Origin: Planctomycetota bacterium
GTDB lineage: Bacteria; Planctomycetota; JAMOSO01
Reading direction: 5' to 3'
DNA length: 64,000 bases
NCBI GenBank assembly: GCA_027063065.1
Contig: JAMOSO010000003.1
Span: forward strand, 12,481 to 76,480
How positions within the stretch are numbered: the stretch's first letter is position 1; each line of letters begins with the position of its first letter. A program made the translations under genes and the position numbers. Below the pieces are notes generated by a model, which saw only the letters and a list, made by a program, of their open reading frames with translations, had not been told where the DNA came from and did not search any database. Positions 11,157-18,912 of the stretch are shown in pieces.

Positions 11157-11690
11157 TTAGAACTTTTCAACCTGCCAGAACTCAAGTTCGACAGGCGTGG
11201 ACCGACCAAAAATTGGAACCATTACAGTCATAGTACCCTTCTCATGATCGATTGACTCAACCGATCCTTCATAATTTTCAAACGAACCTTCCATAATACG
11301 CACATTATCTGAAATTTCAAAAATAGCTTTAGGCTTTGCCTTTTCAGCTTGAAAATCCATATCAGATTCAATACGCGCAATTTCGTCAGGACCCATAGGC
11401 ACTGGCGCATCTCCACAACTATCTATAAAACCCGCTAAATTAGGGATATCTTCAAGAAAAAGCTGTGTTGTATCGTTGAATTCCATTTCTACTAAAATAT
11501 AACCTGGAAAAATTTTGCGTTCAAAAACGCGTTTTTTACCAGATTTAATTTCAGAAAGACGCTCTGTAGGAACAAGAATTTTACCTATATAGGTTTGTGC
11601 TTCTGATCCATCAAGACGAGCCTCGATAGCTTCTTTTACATCAAATTCACGATCTGTATAAGTTCGTAGGGGGTACCAATTTTTAGCCAT
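11157..11690 (-). CDS. nusG: Transcription elongation and antitermination factor NusG
   Basis: A 177-residue NusG. The NGN domain begins 'NWYPLRTYTDREFDVKEAI' and includes 'KIFPGYILVEM', the face that binds the RNA polymerase clamp. A KOW domain follows ('GSFENYEGSVESID', about residues 131-144), ending 'STPVELEFWQVEKF'. It acts on RNA polymerase and couples it to the ribosome or Rho. It lies between secE and rplK, its conserved place. Confidence 0.97.
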   Translation of the reverse strand: MAKNWYPLRTYTDREFDVKEAIEARLDGSEAQTYIGKILVPTERLSEIKSGKKRVFERKIFPGYILVEMEFNDTTQLFLEDIPNLAGFIDSCGDAPVPMGPDEIARIESDMDFQAEKAKPKAIFEISDNVRIMEGSFENYEGSVESIDHEKGTMTVMVPIFGRSTPVELEFWQVEKF

Positions 11691-11699
11691 TTTGTCTCA

Positions 11700-12098
11700 C
11701 TATATATTTCGGATTATATCCATCAGTCTAGCCACACCATTGTCCACTACGTAAACGTAGCTACCAAACAAGACACACAAAACAATAACTACAATCGTAG
11801 AATTGAATAAATCTTTTTTGGACGACCATGATACTTTGGCCATTTCAGATTGGACATCAACCAGAAAATCAACGCATCTAGGTTGTACCTGCGTGCAATA
11901 AAAACCTATAGCCAAAAAGACTACAACAATAGTTACTGCACCAACACCACCTAAGCTGACGGGATTACCTGAAACCATACCAAGCATAACATCACTAAAC
12001 CAAGTATTAAATTCATTTGCAGCAAGTAGCGCAAAAAGTAATACTAAGCCTAAAACGCCCCATCTTGATATTTTTCCGTGTTCTGGTTTTATAATCAT
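11700..12098 (-). CDS. secE: Protein translocase subunit SecE
   Basis: A 132-residue SecE with three predicted membrane helices (about residues 13-30, 50-72 and 100-122). Many bacteria have only the last one; E. coli also has three. The conserved amphipathic segment 'SEMAKVSWSSKKDLFNST' precedes the last helix and is the family signature. SecE clamps the SecY channel. It sits between tRNA-Trp and nusG, its standard neighbourhood. Confidence 0.94.
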   Translation of the reverse strand: MIIKPEHGKISRWGVLGLVLLFALLAANEFNTWFSDVMLGMVSGNPVSLGGVGAVTIVVVFLAIGFYCTQVQPRCVDFLVDVQSEMAKVSWSSKKDLFNSTIVVIVLCVLFGSYVYVVDNGVARLMDIIRNI

Positions 12099-12127
12099 TT
12101 AGTTATCTCAAGGATTAACAAGAAAAA

Positions 12128-12200
12128 CAGGAGTGGAGGGACTCGAACCCCCAACAATCGGATTTGGAATCCGGCGCTCTACCATTAGAGCTACACTCCT
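12128..12200 (-). tRNA. tRNA-Trp (anticodon CCA)
   Basis: A 73-base cloverleaf on the minus strand. The acceptor pairs AGGAGTG with CACTCCT, the discriminator is G, the anticodon loop is TTCCAAA with CCA, and the T arm has GGTTCGAGTCC. The 3' CCA end is not encoded, unlike in the four tRNAs upstream of tuf. A tRNA-Trp between tuf/rpmG and secE is a common arrangement. Confidence 0.97.
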
Positions 12201-12211
12201 AGTTATAATTC

Positions 12212-12364
12212 TTATTTCTTCTTGCGCTCCTTATGCATGGTGTGGCTTCGGCAAAACTTACAAAACTTCTTAAGTTGGAGCTTTCCGGGTCCCTTGAGCT
12301 CTTTCTCAGTGTAGTAGTTGCGTTGCTTACATTCACCGCACTCTAAACAAACAATGTCGCGCAT
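12212..12364 (-). CDS. rpmG: 50S ribosomal protein L33
   Basis: A 50-residue protein starting [19 protein letters not shown]. It has four cysteines in two CxxC pairs (CLEC...CKFC), the zinc-binding form of L33, and a basic tail MHKERKKK. It lies between tuf (10 bases upstream) and tRNA-Trp. This is its place in many bacteria. Confidence 0.96.
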   Translation of the reverse strand: MRDIVCLECGECKQRNYYTEKELKGPGKLQLKKFCKFCRSHTMHKERKKK

Positions 12365-12374
12365 TATATGTCCT

Positions 12375-13568
12375 TTACTCTACGATCTTACTTACTACGC
12401 CAGCGCCAACGGTTCGTCCACCTTCGCGGATAGCGAAACGTAGATTGTCTTCCATAGCAATTGGGCTAATAAGTGTAATGATAAGTTTTAGATTATCACC
12501 AGGCATGGCCATTTCAGCATCACCCATAAGGTCTGCTGAACCAGTAACGTCAGTTGTACGGAAGTAAAACTGAGGACGGTAACCATTAAAGAAAGGAGTA
12601 TGACGACCACCCTCTTCTTTTGAAAGAACATAAACCTCAGCTTCAAATTTAGTATGAGGTGTTACAGTTCCTGGTTTAATCAAACACATTCCACGTTGAA
12701 TAGCATTTTTATCAACACCACGAAGAAGAAGTCCACAGTTTTCACCTGCTTGACCTTCATCTAATTCTTTATTGAACATTTCAACACCAGTACATGTTGT
12801 TGAAAGTTTTTCATCACGAAGACCAATAATATCAAGAGGATCATTAATCTTAACGATTCCACGTTCAATACGTCCAGTAGCTACTGTTCCACGACCCTTA
12901 ATAGAGAAAACATCCTCTACAGGCATCAAGAAATCTTTATCAGTATCACGAACTGGTTGTGGAATATAGCTATCTAAAGCTTCCATCAATTCAATAATAC
13001 ATTTTTGTGCATCTGGATCAGCTGGGTTTTCTGAAGCTTTTAAGGCAGAACCAGGAATTACAGGAATATCATCACCTGGAAAATCGTATTTGCTTAACAA
13101 TTCACGAATTTCAAGTTCTACCAATTCCAACAATTCTTCGTCATCAACCATATCAACTTTGTTTAAGAACACAACAATCGCTGGTACACCAACTTGGCGA
13201 GCCAACAAAATGTGTTCACGAGTTTGAGGCATAGGGCCATCAGCAGCTGATACCACGATGATAGCTCCGTCCATTTGGGCAGCACCAGTAATCATGTTTT
13301 TAACATAATCGGCGTGGCCTGGACAGTCAACGTGTGCATAGTGACGGTTTTCTGTTCCGTATTCTACGTGTGAAGTTGCGATTGTGATACCGCGATCACG
13401 TTCTTCTGGAGCATTATCGATCGAACCAAAGTCACGCTTTTCAGCTAGACCACGTTCAGCTTGAACCATGCAGATTGCGGCTGTTAAAGTTGTCTTTCCA
13501 TGGTCAACATGACCAATGGTACCTACATTACAATGAGGTTTAGACCTATCAAATTTTTCTTTTGCCAT
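12375..13568 (-). CDS. tuf: Elongation factor Tu
   Basis: A 397-residue EF-Tu, full length. GTP-binding motifs are GHVDHGKT (P-loop), DCPGHADY (G3) and NKVD (G4). Switch I contains '[14 protein letters not shown]'. It delivers aminoacyl-tRNA to the ribosome. It follows a cluster of four tRNAs, exactly like tufB of E. coli, and is followed by rpmG. It is the only tuf copy in this window; none is present beside the S10 operon. Confidence 0.98.
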   Translation of the reverse strand: MAKEKFDRSKPHCNVGTIGHVDHGKTTLTAAICMVQAERGLAEKRDFGSIDNAPEERDRGITIATSHVEYGTENRHYAHVDCPGHADYVKNMITGAAQMDGAIIVVSAADGPMPQTREHILLARQVGVPAIVVFLNKVDMVDDEELLELVELEIRELLSKYDFPGDDIPVIPGSALKASENPADPDAQKCIIELMEALDSYIPQPVRDTDKDFLMPVEDVFSIKGRGTVATGRIERGIVKINDPLDIIGLRDEKLSTTCTGVEMFNKELDEGQAGENCGLLLRGVDKNAIQRGMCLIKPGTVTPHTKFEAEVYVLSKEEGGRHTPFFNGYRPQFYFRTTDVTGSADLMGDAEMAMPGDNLKLIITLISPIAMEDNLRFAIREGGRTVGAGVVSKIVE

Positions 13569-13645
13569 TTTTTCTCCTACTTTAAAAAAAGTGGCTTGAA
13601 TTACAAAATATATTTATTAGAAGCGCTACGCGTAATAGCTGTAAA

Positions 13646-13720
13646 TGGAGCTGCTGATGGGATTTGAACCCATGACCTCGTCCTTACCAAGGACGTGCTC
13701 TACCCCTGAGCCACAGCAGC
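13646..13720 (-). tRNA. tRNA-Thr (anticodon GGT)
   Basis: Minus-strand cloverleaf. The acceptor pairs GCTGCTG with CAGCAGC, the discriminator is T, and the CCA end is encoded (13648-13646). The anticodon stem-loop is CGTCC-TTGGTAA-GGACG, giving GGT. It is the last of the four-tRNA cluster, directly before tuf. Confidence 0.97.
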
Positions 13721-13727
13721 TCATGAA

Positions 13728-13801
13728 TGGAGCGGGTAGAGAGAATCGAACTCTCGTCGCTAGCTTGGAAGGCTAGAGCTTTACCACTAAGCAATACCCG
13801 C
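13728..13801 (-). tRNA. tRNA-Gly (anticodon TCC)
   Basis: Minus-strand cloverleaf of 74 bases with an encoded CCA end. The anticodon stem-loop is CTAGC-CTTCCAA-GCTAG, giving TCC, which reads GGA/GGG glycine codons. It lies 7 bases from the neighbouring tRNA-Thr(GGT). Confidence 0.97.
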
Positions 13802-13806
13802 ATAAA

Positions 13807-13891
13807 TGGTGGGGAGAGCAGGATTCGAACCTGCGAAGTCGAAGACAACAGATTTACAGTCTGTCCTATTTGGCCGCTTTAGTATCTCCCC
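13807..13891 (-). tRNA. tRNA-Tyr (anticodon GTA)
   Basis: Class II tRNA of 85 bases with a long variable arm and encoded CCA. The anticodon loop TGTAAAT gives GTA. The acceptor pairs GGGGAGA with TCTCCCC and the discriminator is A. It lies 5 bases from tRNA-Gly. Confidence 0.96.
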
Positions 13892-13901
13892 AGTTATTAT
13901 C

Positions 13902-13977
13902 TGGAGCCTCCAGTCGGATTCGAACCAACGACCTGCGGTTTACAAAACCGCTGCTCTACCAACTGAGCTATGGAGGC
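13902..13977 (-). tRNA. tRNA-Thr (anticodon TGT)
   Basis: A 76-base cloverleaf with encoded CCA. The anticodon stem-loop is GCGGT-TTTGTAA-ACCGC, giving TGT. It is first in the cluster on the minus strand. The order Thr(TGT), Tyr, Gly(TCC), Thr(GGT), tuf matches thrU-tyrU-glyT-thrT-tufB of E. coli. Confidence 0.97.
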
Positions 13978-13999
13978 ATTTCTTCATTTTAAAAGAGCT

Positions 14000-14015
14000 G
14001 TTGCTCAAGAGCAAC
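14000..14015 (-). promoter_or_regulatory. BoxA-like element / short inverted repeat in the tRNA leader
   Basis: The minus strand reads GTTGCTCTTGAGCAAC, a perfect 7-bp palindrome. The part TGCTCTTGAGCA matches the boxA antitermination sequence TGCTCTTTAACA at 10 of 12 positions. It lies in the leader of a stable-RNA operon, where boxA is expected. The palindrome could instead be a processing hairpin. Confidence 0.35.
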
Positions 14016-14045
14016 TTTCCACTCGCCTTGCTTATGGAGGCGCAA

Positions 14046-14073
14046 ATAATAAAACTTTGAGCATTATAGTCAA
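14046..14073 (-). promoter_or_regulatory. Predicted promoter of the tRNA-tuf operon
   Basis: On the minus strand TTGACT (14073-14068) and TATTAT (14051-14046) are separated by 16 bases, each matching consensus at five of six. The sequence between -10 and the likely start is TTGCGCC. A GC-rich discriminator of this kind is typical of stringently controlled stable-RNA promoters (established for E. coli; inferred here). The transcript would begin about 60 bases before the first tRNA. Confidence 0.65.
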
Positions 14074-14123
14074 GAGTTTCTTTTCTTTTTTTTGATTTTT
14101 TTTGATTTAAACAAAAACATTAT

Positions 14124-14151
14124 AAAAAAGCCCCTAAAAAGGGGCTTTTTT
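14124..14151 (-). terminator. Intrinsic terminator after the Na/Pi cotransporter gene
   Basis: Perfect 11-bp inverted repeat AAAAAAGCCCC / GGGGCTTTTTT with a 6-base loop, ending in six T on either strand. It lies 31 bases after the stop of the Na/Pi transporter gene and before the tRNA operon promoter. Confidence 0.9.
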
Positions 14152-14182
14152 ATACGACAACACGATTTTTAAATTAATATTT

Positions 14183-15883
14183 CTACAAAACACCAGATCT
14201 TGCAGATGCAATATGAACTAAATGATCATTGATTTTTCGATAACTAACCAAAACATCACTGTAACTTGTAATTAATAATGGATTCATTTTTTGCTCAGAC
14301 ACCTGAGACCAATGATTAGTCCTATATTTACGTATCTCTTTCTTAATAGCCTCACCTTCAGTCTCAGCAGTCACAGACACAACAGAAACCGCCTCATCAT
14401 CTGCTGAAATAATCTTTTTAAACAAGCTATTTAGCCTGTCATTTAAGCTTTTCATTTCAACCATTTGATAACCTAAAAAGCCCAAACCATCTTCTCGCAA
14501 CCTTATACATAATTTTAAAATTTGTGTTATATAATCGCTTACAGACTCATATTCGTCTGCCAACACCAAATGCGCACTTGATTCTTCTATCAATTCATGA
14601 CTTAACACATCACCACGCACATCAGTAATAAATGCAGTAATTTCCTTCTGAACATTATCTAAGATATTTTCACGTTCAAATATCTTAGAAGCAGCCACAT
14701 CATCATCGACATCTTCAAGAACCGCTTTTAAGTTATCCATCATCTCCTGAGTGCGAACACCCATTCTGTCAATTTCAAACTTACTTCTTTCTATTGCAGC
14801 CCACCCAGTTTCAAAATCAGCAAAATCCAACCCTGTCAAATAATGTTTATCAGACCCTGGCGAATCTGGAACTATACGCTCTAAAAATCGCGCAATAACT
14901 CTAACGAACGGCAAAAAGATTATAACATTTGCAATATTAAATACTGAATGTACAGTAGCTATACCAATAGTAATGGACGTGTACTCTTTTACCCCCATTT
15001 CATCAACCTTAAACGCCATAACATCAGGTATTCCAGAAAATTTAGCCAACAACCACTCTATGCCAGGTATATAAATTGGTATAAAAATAATAGTCATAAC
15101 AAACACACCTACCACATTAAACAACATATGAAAGTAAGCAGCTCGCCTAGCATTTGCCGCAGCGCCAATGGACGCCAACATAGCTGTAATGGTAGTACCT
15201 ATGTTTTCTCCCAACACCAAAGCACCTGCCGTTTGAAAATCAAGCAAACCCTGTGTTGCCAACGCAATAGTAATTCCCAAAGTGGCAGATGAAGACTGAA
15301 CTATAAAAGTTAAAATACACCCAACCGCTACACATTTTAAAACGCCAAAGTAAGAATTAGCATGAAAAGTATTAAACCAAGCCTGAAATTCAGGCAAACT
15401 TTTCATTGGCTTAAACCCGTTTTTCATAAGCTCTAAACCAAAAAAAATCATTCCGACACCCATTATCGCCAAGGCAATATATCTAGTACGCTCACGTTTA
15501 CTGAATAGATAAATAAATGCACAAACACCCAAGATAGGCAATCCATACTTACCTATCTTCAACGCTAAAACCCAACCTGTTATCGTAGTTCCTATATTTG
15601 CACCTAAGATTACACCCATAGCCTGATGCAAAGCCATAATCCCAGAATTTACAAAACCAATCGCCATTACAGTCGAAACAGATGAACTCTGCACAAAACA
15701 CGTAACTAAAAGACCTGTAATAACTGCAGCAATCCTATTATCCGTTACAGCGCCAATCATCCTCCTCAAAGATGGACCAGTAATGGTTTGCAACCCTTCT
15801 GACATATATCGCATGCCCAAAAGAAAAATACCCAAACCACCCACAAGTGAAAATGCCATTTTCATCAACAAATCAGTATCCAT
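14183..15883 (-). CDS. Na/Pi cotransporter family protein with PhoU-like tail
   Basis: A 566-residue membrane protein of the NptA/YjbB type. The first about 330 residues hold two inverted-repeat Na/Pi cotransporter units, each with the QSSS motif (residues 65-68 and 196-199) in 'VQSSSVST' and 'VQSSSATLG'. The remaining about 200 residues are soluble and helical, as in the PhoU-like tail found in this family. The likely role is sodium-linked phosphate transport across the inner membrane. GAGG lies a few bases before the ATG. It is a single-gene unit with its own terminator. Confidence 0.9.
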   Translation of the reverse strand: MDTDLLMKMAFSLVGGLGIFLLGMRYMSEGLQTITGPSLRRMIGAVTDNRIAAVITGLLVTCFVQSSSVSTVMAIGFVNSGIMALHQAMGVILGANIGTTITGWVLALKIGKYGLPILGVCAFIYLFSKRERTRYIALAIMGVGMIFFGLELMKNGFKPMKSLPEFQAWFNTFHANSYFGVLKCVAVGCILTFIVQSSSATLGITIALATQGLLDFQTAGALVLGENIGTTITAMLASIGAAANARRAAYFHMLFNVVGVFVMTIIFIPIYIPGIEWLLAKFSGIPDVMAFKVDEMGVKEYTSITIGIATVHSVFNIANVIIFLPFVRVIARFLERIVPDSPGSDKHYLTGLDFADFETGWAAIERSKFEIDRMGVRTQEMMDNLKAVLEDVDDDVAASKIFERENILDNVQKEITAFITDVRGDVLSHELIEESSAHLVLADEYESVSDYITQILKLCIRLREDGLGFLGYQMVEMKSLNDRLNSLFKKIISADDEAVSVVSVTAETEGEAIKKEIRKYRTNHWSQVSEQKMNPLLITSYSDVLVSYRKINDHLVHIASARSGVL

Positions 15884-16033
15884 ATTTCCTCACAATACAA
15901 TTAAAAAATCCTTAAACTCATTCAATTTTATAGATTAATTAACATCTAACAAGTTATTTATATATTTAAAATGAGGAACTAAAAAACGCCAACTGACAAA
16001 TAAAAATCAAAAAAATAAGTTTTATACAAATAC

Positions 16034-16068
16034 AAAAAGGGTGTTCCGCCAAAGCGAAACACCCCTTT
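16034..16068 (-). terminator. Intrinsic terminator after flagellin
   Basis: GGGTGTTCCGC (16039-16049) pairs with GCGAAACACCC (16054-16064) with one mismatch around a 4-base loop. Flanking A5 and TTT extend it. On the minus strand it is followed by TTTTTG. It lies about 85 bases after the flagellin stop. Confidence 0.78.
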
Positions 16069-16073
16069 CAAGG

Positions 16074-16135
16074 CGCGGTTGCACATATTTAAAATATTAT
16101 AAATTCCACTTGTTCATAAACCGCGATTTACAAAC
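16074..16135. repeat. Separated 7-bp inverted repeat in the flagellin 3' region
   Basis: CGCGGTT (16074-16080) and AACCGCG (16129-16135) are inverted repeats 48 bases apart. They lie between the flagellin stop and its terminator and could close a large 3' structure. The GC-rich arms stand out in an AT-rich gap. No function can be assigned. Confidence 0.4.
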
Positions 16136-16153
16136 AAATAAAACAATTAATTA

Positions 16154-17638
16154 TTAACCAAGTAACGACAAGACTGACTGACTCATAGTATTTGCTTGCG
16201 ACATCATCGATGTACCCGACTGCATCAAGATCTGATTTTTTGTAAATTCCATCATCTCTTTGGCAAAGTCTACGTCACGAATTCTACTTTCAGAAGCTGT
16301 TAGGTTTTCATTCGTAACCCGCAAAGATGAGATATTAGCATCTAAAGTATTTTTCTGAAATGCACCCAACTGCGAACGCTGACTTGACACATCAGCAATA
16401 GCCAAATCAATAATCTTTACCGCAGCATCTGGATCTGTAGACAAATCATTATCTCCACCAGATTTCAAAGTAGACAAAAAGCCACTTCTAGCATTACCAT
16501 CACTATCTACAAACAATGTTTTAGTACCTAATAATGTAGAATGAGAAGACGCTATCCCCACTACTTTTTGCTCGTTAGGATTAGTGTTTGGGCCTAACTG
16601 AAAAGTCATACCACTTTCATGCACTACAAAAGTTCTACCTTTTGTACCGGTTCCACCATCTCCAACACTAGAAGAGGAGCTTCCCAACAACTCTATTTCA
16701 CCAGTAAAGAATGTAGATGAAACGTTTAAAAAATTGCCCGATGCCGAGCCAGACATACCATTTACTGTAGCCTCAGCATCTAACCCATCATCAAAATCCT
16801 GTGTCCCAACAGTGGAAACATGAAACATATCAGCCGTACCTTCTAATACCTCAACTTCAATTCTAGCGTCACTACCAAAATCGGTAGACCATAAAGTACC
16901 ATCTGTATTTGCTCTAATTCCTGTATTTTCACTTAAAGCATTAATACTATCAACAGCTTGAGCTCTAGTTTGATCTTTACCAAAAGATATAACCTCAGAT
17001 CCTTCTTTTCCAGAAAATCTTATAGTAACATTTTTAGTGATTGGATCAGGAATTTCATCAGTATTAACCGCACGCTCTGAAACTCTCGATACAGCCACAT
17101 TTATAGAAATTGTACTTGCAGAACCAAATTGTAAACCCCTAATTGTTGTGCCACTTAAATTTGTTGCTGGACCTGTTGTGCCACCAATATTTGTTGTAAT
17201 CCTAAAATCCTGCGAACCATCCAATAAACGCTTACCAGAAAATCTAGTTGAATTTGCAATACGATCTATAGTTGCTATAGCAGAATCTACCTCATCCTGA
17301 TTAGCCCTTATTTGCTGATCATCCATACCACCAGTATTTGCAGCCTCCACAGCCAAAACCCTAATATTTTTCAATAAAGTATTAACCTCACTTAACGCAC
17401 CTTCTGCAGTGCCTATAATATTTGATGCGCGTTGAGAGTTTTCAATTGCTTGATCCATACCTCCGATTTGCGCTCTTAATTGCTCTGAAATAACCAAACC
17501 CGCAGGTTTGTCAGAAGCTCTATTAATTGCAAATCCTGAGCTTAACTTTTCTAGAGAACTATTCATTTTATCATCAGTTCTCAAAAGTTGATTGTGCGCA
17601 TTGATTGATGCCACATTGTTGTTAATGCGTAGTGCCAT
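16154..17638 (-). CDS. fliC: Flagellin
   Basis: A 494-residue flagellin. The conserved N-terminal D0/D1 helices begin 'MALRINNNVASINAHNQL' and include 'LSSGFAINRASDKPAGLVIS'. The C-terminal D1/D0 part includes 'ASESRIRDVDFAKEM' and ends 'MSQSVLSLLG'. The centre (about residues 180-400) is the variable, surface-exposed part. It polymerises into the flagellar filament. AAGGAGG lies 6 bases before the ATG. A sigma-28 promoter and CsrA-like sites lie upstream. No other flagellar gene is in the window. Confidence 0.97.
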   Translation of the reverse strand: MALRINNNVASINAHNQLLRTDDKMNSSLEKLSSGFAINRASDKPAGLVISEQLRAQIGGMDQAIENSQRASNIIGTAEGALSEVNTLLKNIRVLAVEAANTGGMDDQQIRANQDEVDSAIATIDRIANSTRFSGKRLLDGSQDFRITTNIGGTTGPATNLSGTTIRGLQFGSASTISINVAVSRVSERAVNTDEIPDPITKNVTIRFSGKEGSEVISFGKDQTRAQAVDSINALSENTGIRANTDGTLWSTDFGSDARIEVEVLEGTADMFHVSTVGTQDFDDGLDAEATVNGMSGSASGNFLNVSSTFFTGEIELLGSSSSSVGDGGTGTKGRTFVVHESGMTFQLGPNTNPNEQKVVGIASSHSTLLGTKTLFVDSDGNARSGFLSTLKSGGDNDLSTDPDAAVKIIDLAIADVSSQRSQLGAFQKNTLDANISSLRVTNENLTASESRIRDVDFAKEMMEFTKNQILMQSGTSMMSQANTMSQSVLSLLG

Positions 17639-17665
17639 TGTATCCTCCTTGAAGAATGTTGTTTA

Positions 17666-17714
17666 CAGCTGGGTATCCCTATCCAACTGGCGACCATAAA
17701 AGAAACATCCTTGT
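17666..17714 (-). promoter_or_regulatory. CsrA-like binding sites in the flagellin mRNA leader
   Basis: The minus strand carries ACAAGGATGT at 17714-17705. With the two bases before it, it matches the CsrA consensus RUACARGGAUGU at 11 of 12. Next is a hairpin, CAGUUGG/CCAGCUG (17689-17683 with 17672-17666, one G-U pair), whose 10-base loop contains AGGGAU. CsrA favours GGA in hairpin loops. A further GGA lies in the ribosome binding site (AAGGAGGAT). The sites are seen; CsrA control is inferred by analogy with CsrA-FliW control of flagellin in Bacillus. Confidence 0.5.
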
Positions 17715-17789
17715 TCTTACAGGTCTAGTTATAAAAAAAGAACATGCTAAAGACTTGCTTATTTCAAACATTTGCCTTCAACACCCAAC

Positions 17790-17816
17790 TTATCGGACAT
17801 AGAAAATAAACCTTTA
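17790..17816 (-). promoter_or_regulatory. Sigma-28 (FliA) promoter of flagellin
   Basis: On the minus strand TAAAGGTT (17816-17809), 11 bases, then TCCGATAA (17797-17790). The flagellar sigma-28 consensus is TAAAGTTT-N11-GCCGATAA, so spacing is exact and 14 of 16 bases match. It predicts a leader of about 145 bases before the flagellin ATG. Confidence 0.9.
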
Positions 17817-17851
17817 GAAAAAAAATAAATCTTTTTTAAAACATCTTTTAA

Positions 17852-17961
17852 GTGTCAAATACAATTTATACAGAATAACACACAATATTTAGTGACATTT
17901 TTTGGCACTGCCAGAACCATGACGACAAAATATGTCACAAGACAAGTGACGTTTTTTGTCA
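17852..17961 (+). promoter_or_regulatory. Cluster of TGTC/GACA boxes upstream of the pilin gene
   Basis: The 454-base gap between flagellin and pilin holds TGTC at 17853, 17933 and 17957 and GACA at 17924 and 17941. It also holds a near-repeated element, TGACATTTTTTGGCA (17893-17907) and TGACGTTTTTTGTCA (17947-17961), 54 bases apart; the second is a perfect TGAC/GTCA inverted repeat. In Pseudomonas, PilR activates pilA through (C/G)TGTC elements upstream of a sigma-54 promoter. A similar activator site here is inference. Confidence 0.4.
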
Positions 17962-18034
17962 AACAACAACTTTTCATATACCGCTTAAAACATAAACACC
18001 TACCAACAAACAACTTATCTAATTTGTATGTTTT

Positions 18035-18049
18035 TGGCACGATATTCTC
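18035..18049 (+). promoter_or_regulatory. Partial sigma-54 promoter match before the pilin gene
   Basis: TGGCAC (18035-18040) is a perfect -24 element. With five bases between, the -12 position reads TCTC instead of TTGC, so the downstream half is poor. It would place the start about 33 bases before the ATG. Pilin genes are often sigma-54 dependent, and rpoN itself is 1.5 kb downstream. Confidence 0.4.
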
Positions 18050-18093
18050 TATAAGAAAACTGTTAATTTCACATCTTTTAAAGGAGAAAAAAA

Positions 18094-18801
18094 ATGATGA
18101 TGAAGAAAAAAGCATTCACCCTAATCGAGTTGATGATCGTTGTAGCTATTATCGCTATTATTGCAGCGATTGCGATCCCCAACTTACTAGCCGCAAAAAT
18201 GAGCGCTAACGAAACAGCCTCTATCGGTAGTTTAAGCGCCATTAAAAATGCCGAAACTTTGTACGCAGAGCGAGATATTGATGGCGACGGCAAAGGCAAT
18301 TACTGGAATTTAAACATTTATGGCCTTTACTCTATCCAAAACAATGCTGGTACTGCCATTAAACTAATTCAAGACCCTGCCACTGCTATGTCAGATACAA
18401 GCACTGTATTGACAAAAGCTGATGCTGATGCCGCTTTCGTTGCAGCTGGCGCAACTGCAGCCCCTGGTTATGGCATCGCTTATGTAGCCGCCAACAAAGC
18501 CCCTAAACAAGGTTACTACATTGCAGCAGGTACCGACGGTTGGGATACAAGCACAGATTCTTCTGTAGCCTTAGACTGTGTTACAGGTGGACAATATGTA
18601 TTCAGTGCATATCCAGAGAAATACAATTCTACTGGCGTAATGACATACATACTTAACCAACAAGGCGTTGTATATCAAGGTGATTTAGCCCAAGGTGCAG
18701 CTGTAGCTAAATGGCCTGCAGAAAACCCTCAAACAGCATTGTTAACTGCTACAAATGCAGGCGTATCAAACGCTACTGCCAAATGGCAAGTTGCTAAATA
18801 A
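18094..18801 (+). CDS. Type IV pilin-like protein (prepilin)
   Basis: A 235-residue prepilin with leader MMMKKKA and mature start FTLIELMIVVAIIAIIAAIA, including Glu5. The residue before the cleavage point is Ala instead of the usual Gly. The globular part begins 'AIGSLSAIKNAET'-like sequence (about residues 44-55) and contains a 'DIDGDGKGNYW' loop. That kind of loop is common in major pilins of delta-proteobacteria, Acidobacteria and Planctomycetes. Two Cys are not obvious in the C-terminal part; only one is seen. AAGGAG lies 8 bases upstream. A terminator follows directly, so it is a single, probably highly expressed gene. Confidence 0.9.
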   Translation: MMMKKKAFTLIELMIVVAIIAIIAAIAIPNLLAAKMSANETASIGSLSAIKNAETLYAERDIDGDGKGNYWNLNIYGLYSIQNNAGTAIKLIQDPATAMSDTSTVLTKADADAAFVAAGATAAPGYGIAYVAANKAPKQGYYIAAGTDGWDTSTDSSVALDCVTGGQYVFSAYPEKYNSTGVMTYILNQQGVVYQGDLAQGAAVAKWPAENPQTALLTATNAGVSNATAKWQVAK

Positions 18802-18825
18802 TAACTAAGTTAGTACAGCTTAAAT

Positions 18826-18857
18826 AAAAAAGGTCGCTATTATTAGCGACCTTTTTT
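18826..18857 (+). terminator. Intrinsic terminator after the pilin gene
   Basis: Perfect 13-bp inverted repeat AAAAAAGGTCGCT / AGCGACCTTTTTT around a 6-base loop, ending in six T. It starts 25 bases after the pilin stop. Confidence 0.93.
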
Positions 18858-18912
18858 ATTTAAGCCATTAGATATCCTATTAAAATCTAATAAATAAAAT
18901 GTTGACCTCCCT

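Noticed and set aside
13806-14060. 84-codon plus-strand frame across the tRNA cluster (begins MVGRAGFEPAKSK)
   Set aside because: This is the well-known false protein produced by translating the antisense of tRNA genes; it overlaps tRNA-Tyr and tRNA-Thr.
17855-18115. 86-codon minus-strand frame between flagellin and pilin
   Set aside because: It overlaps the pilin start and the promoter region, has a low-complexity Ser/Phe-rich start and no ribosome binding site.
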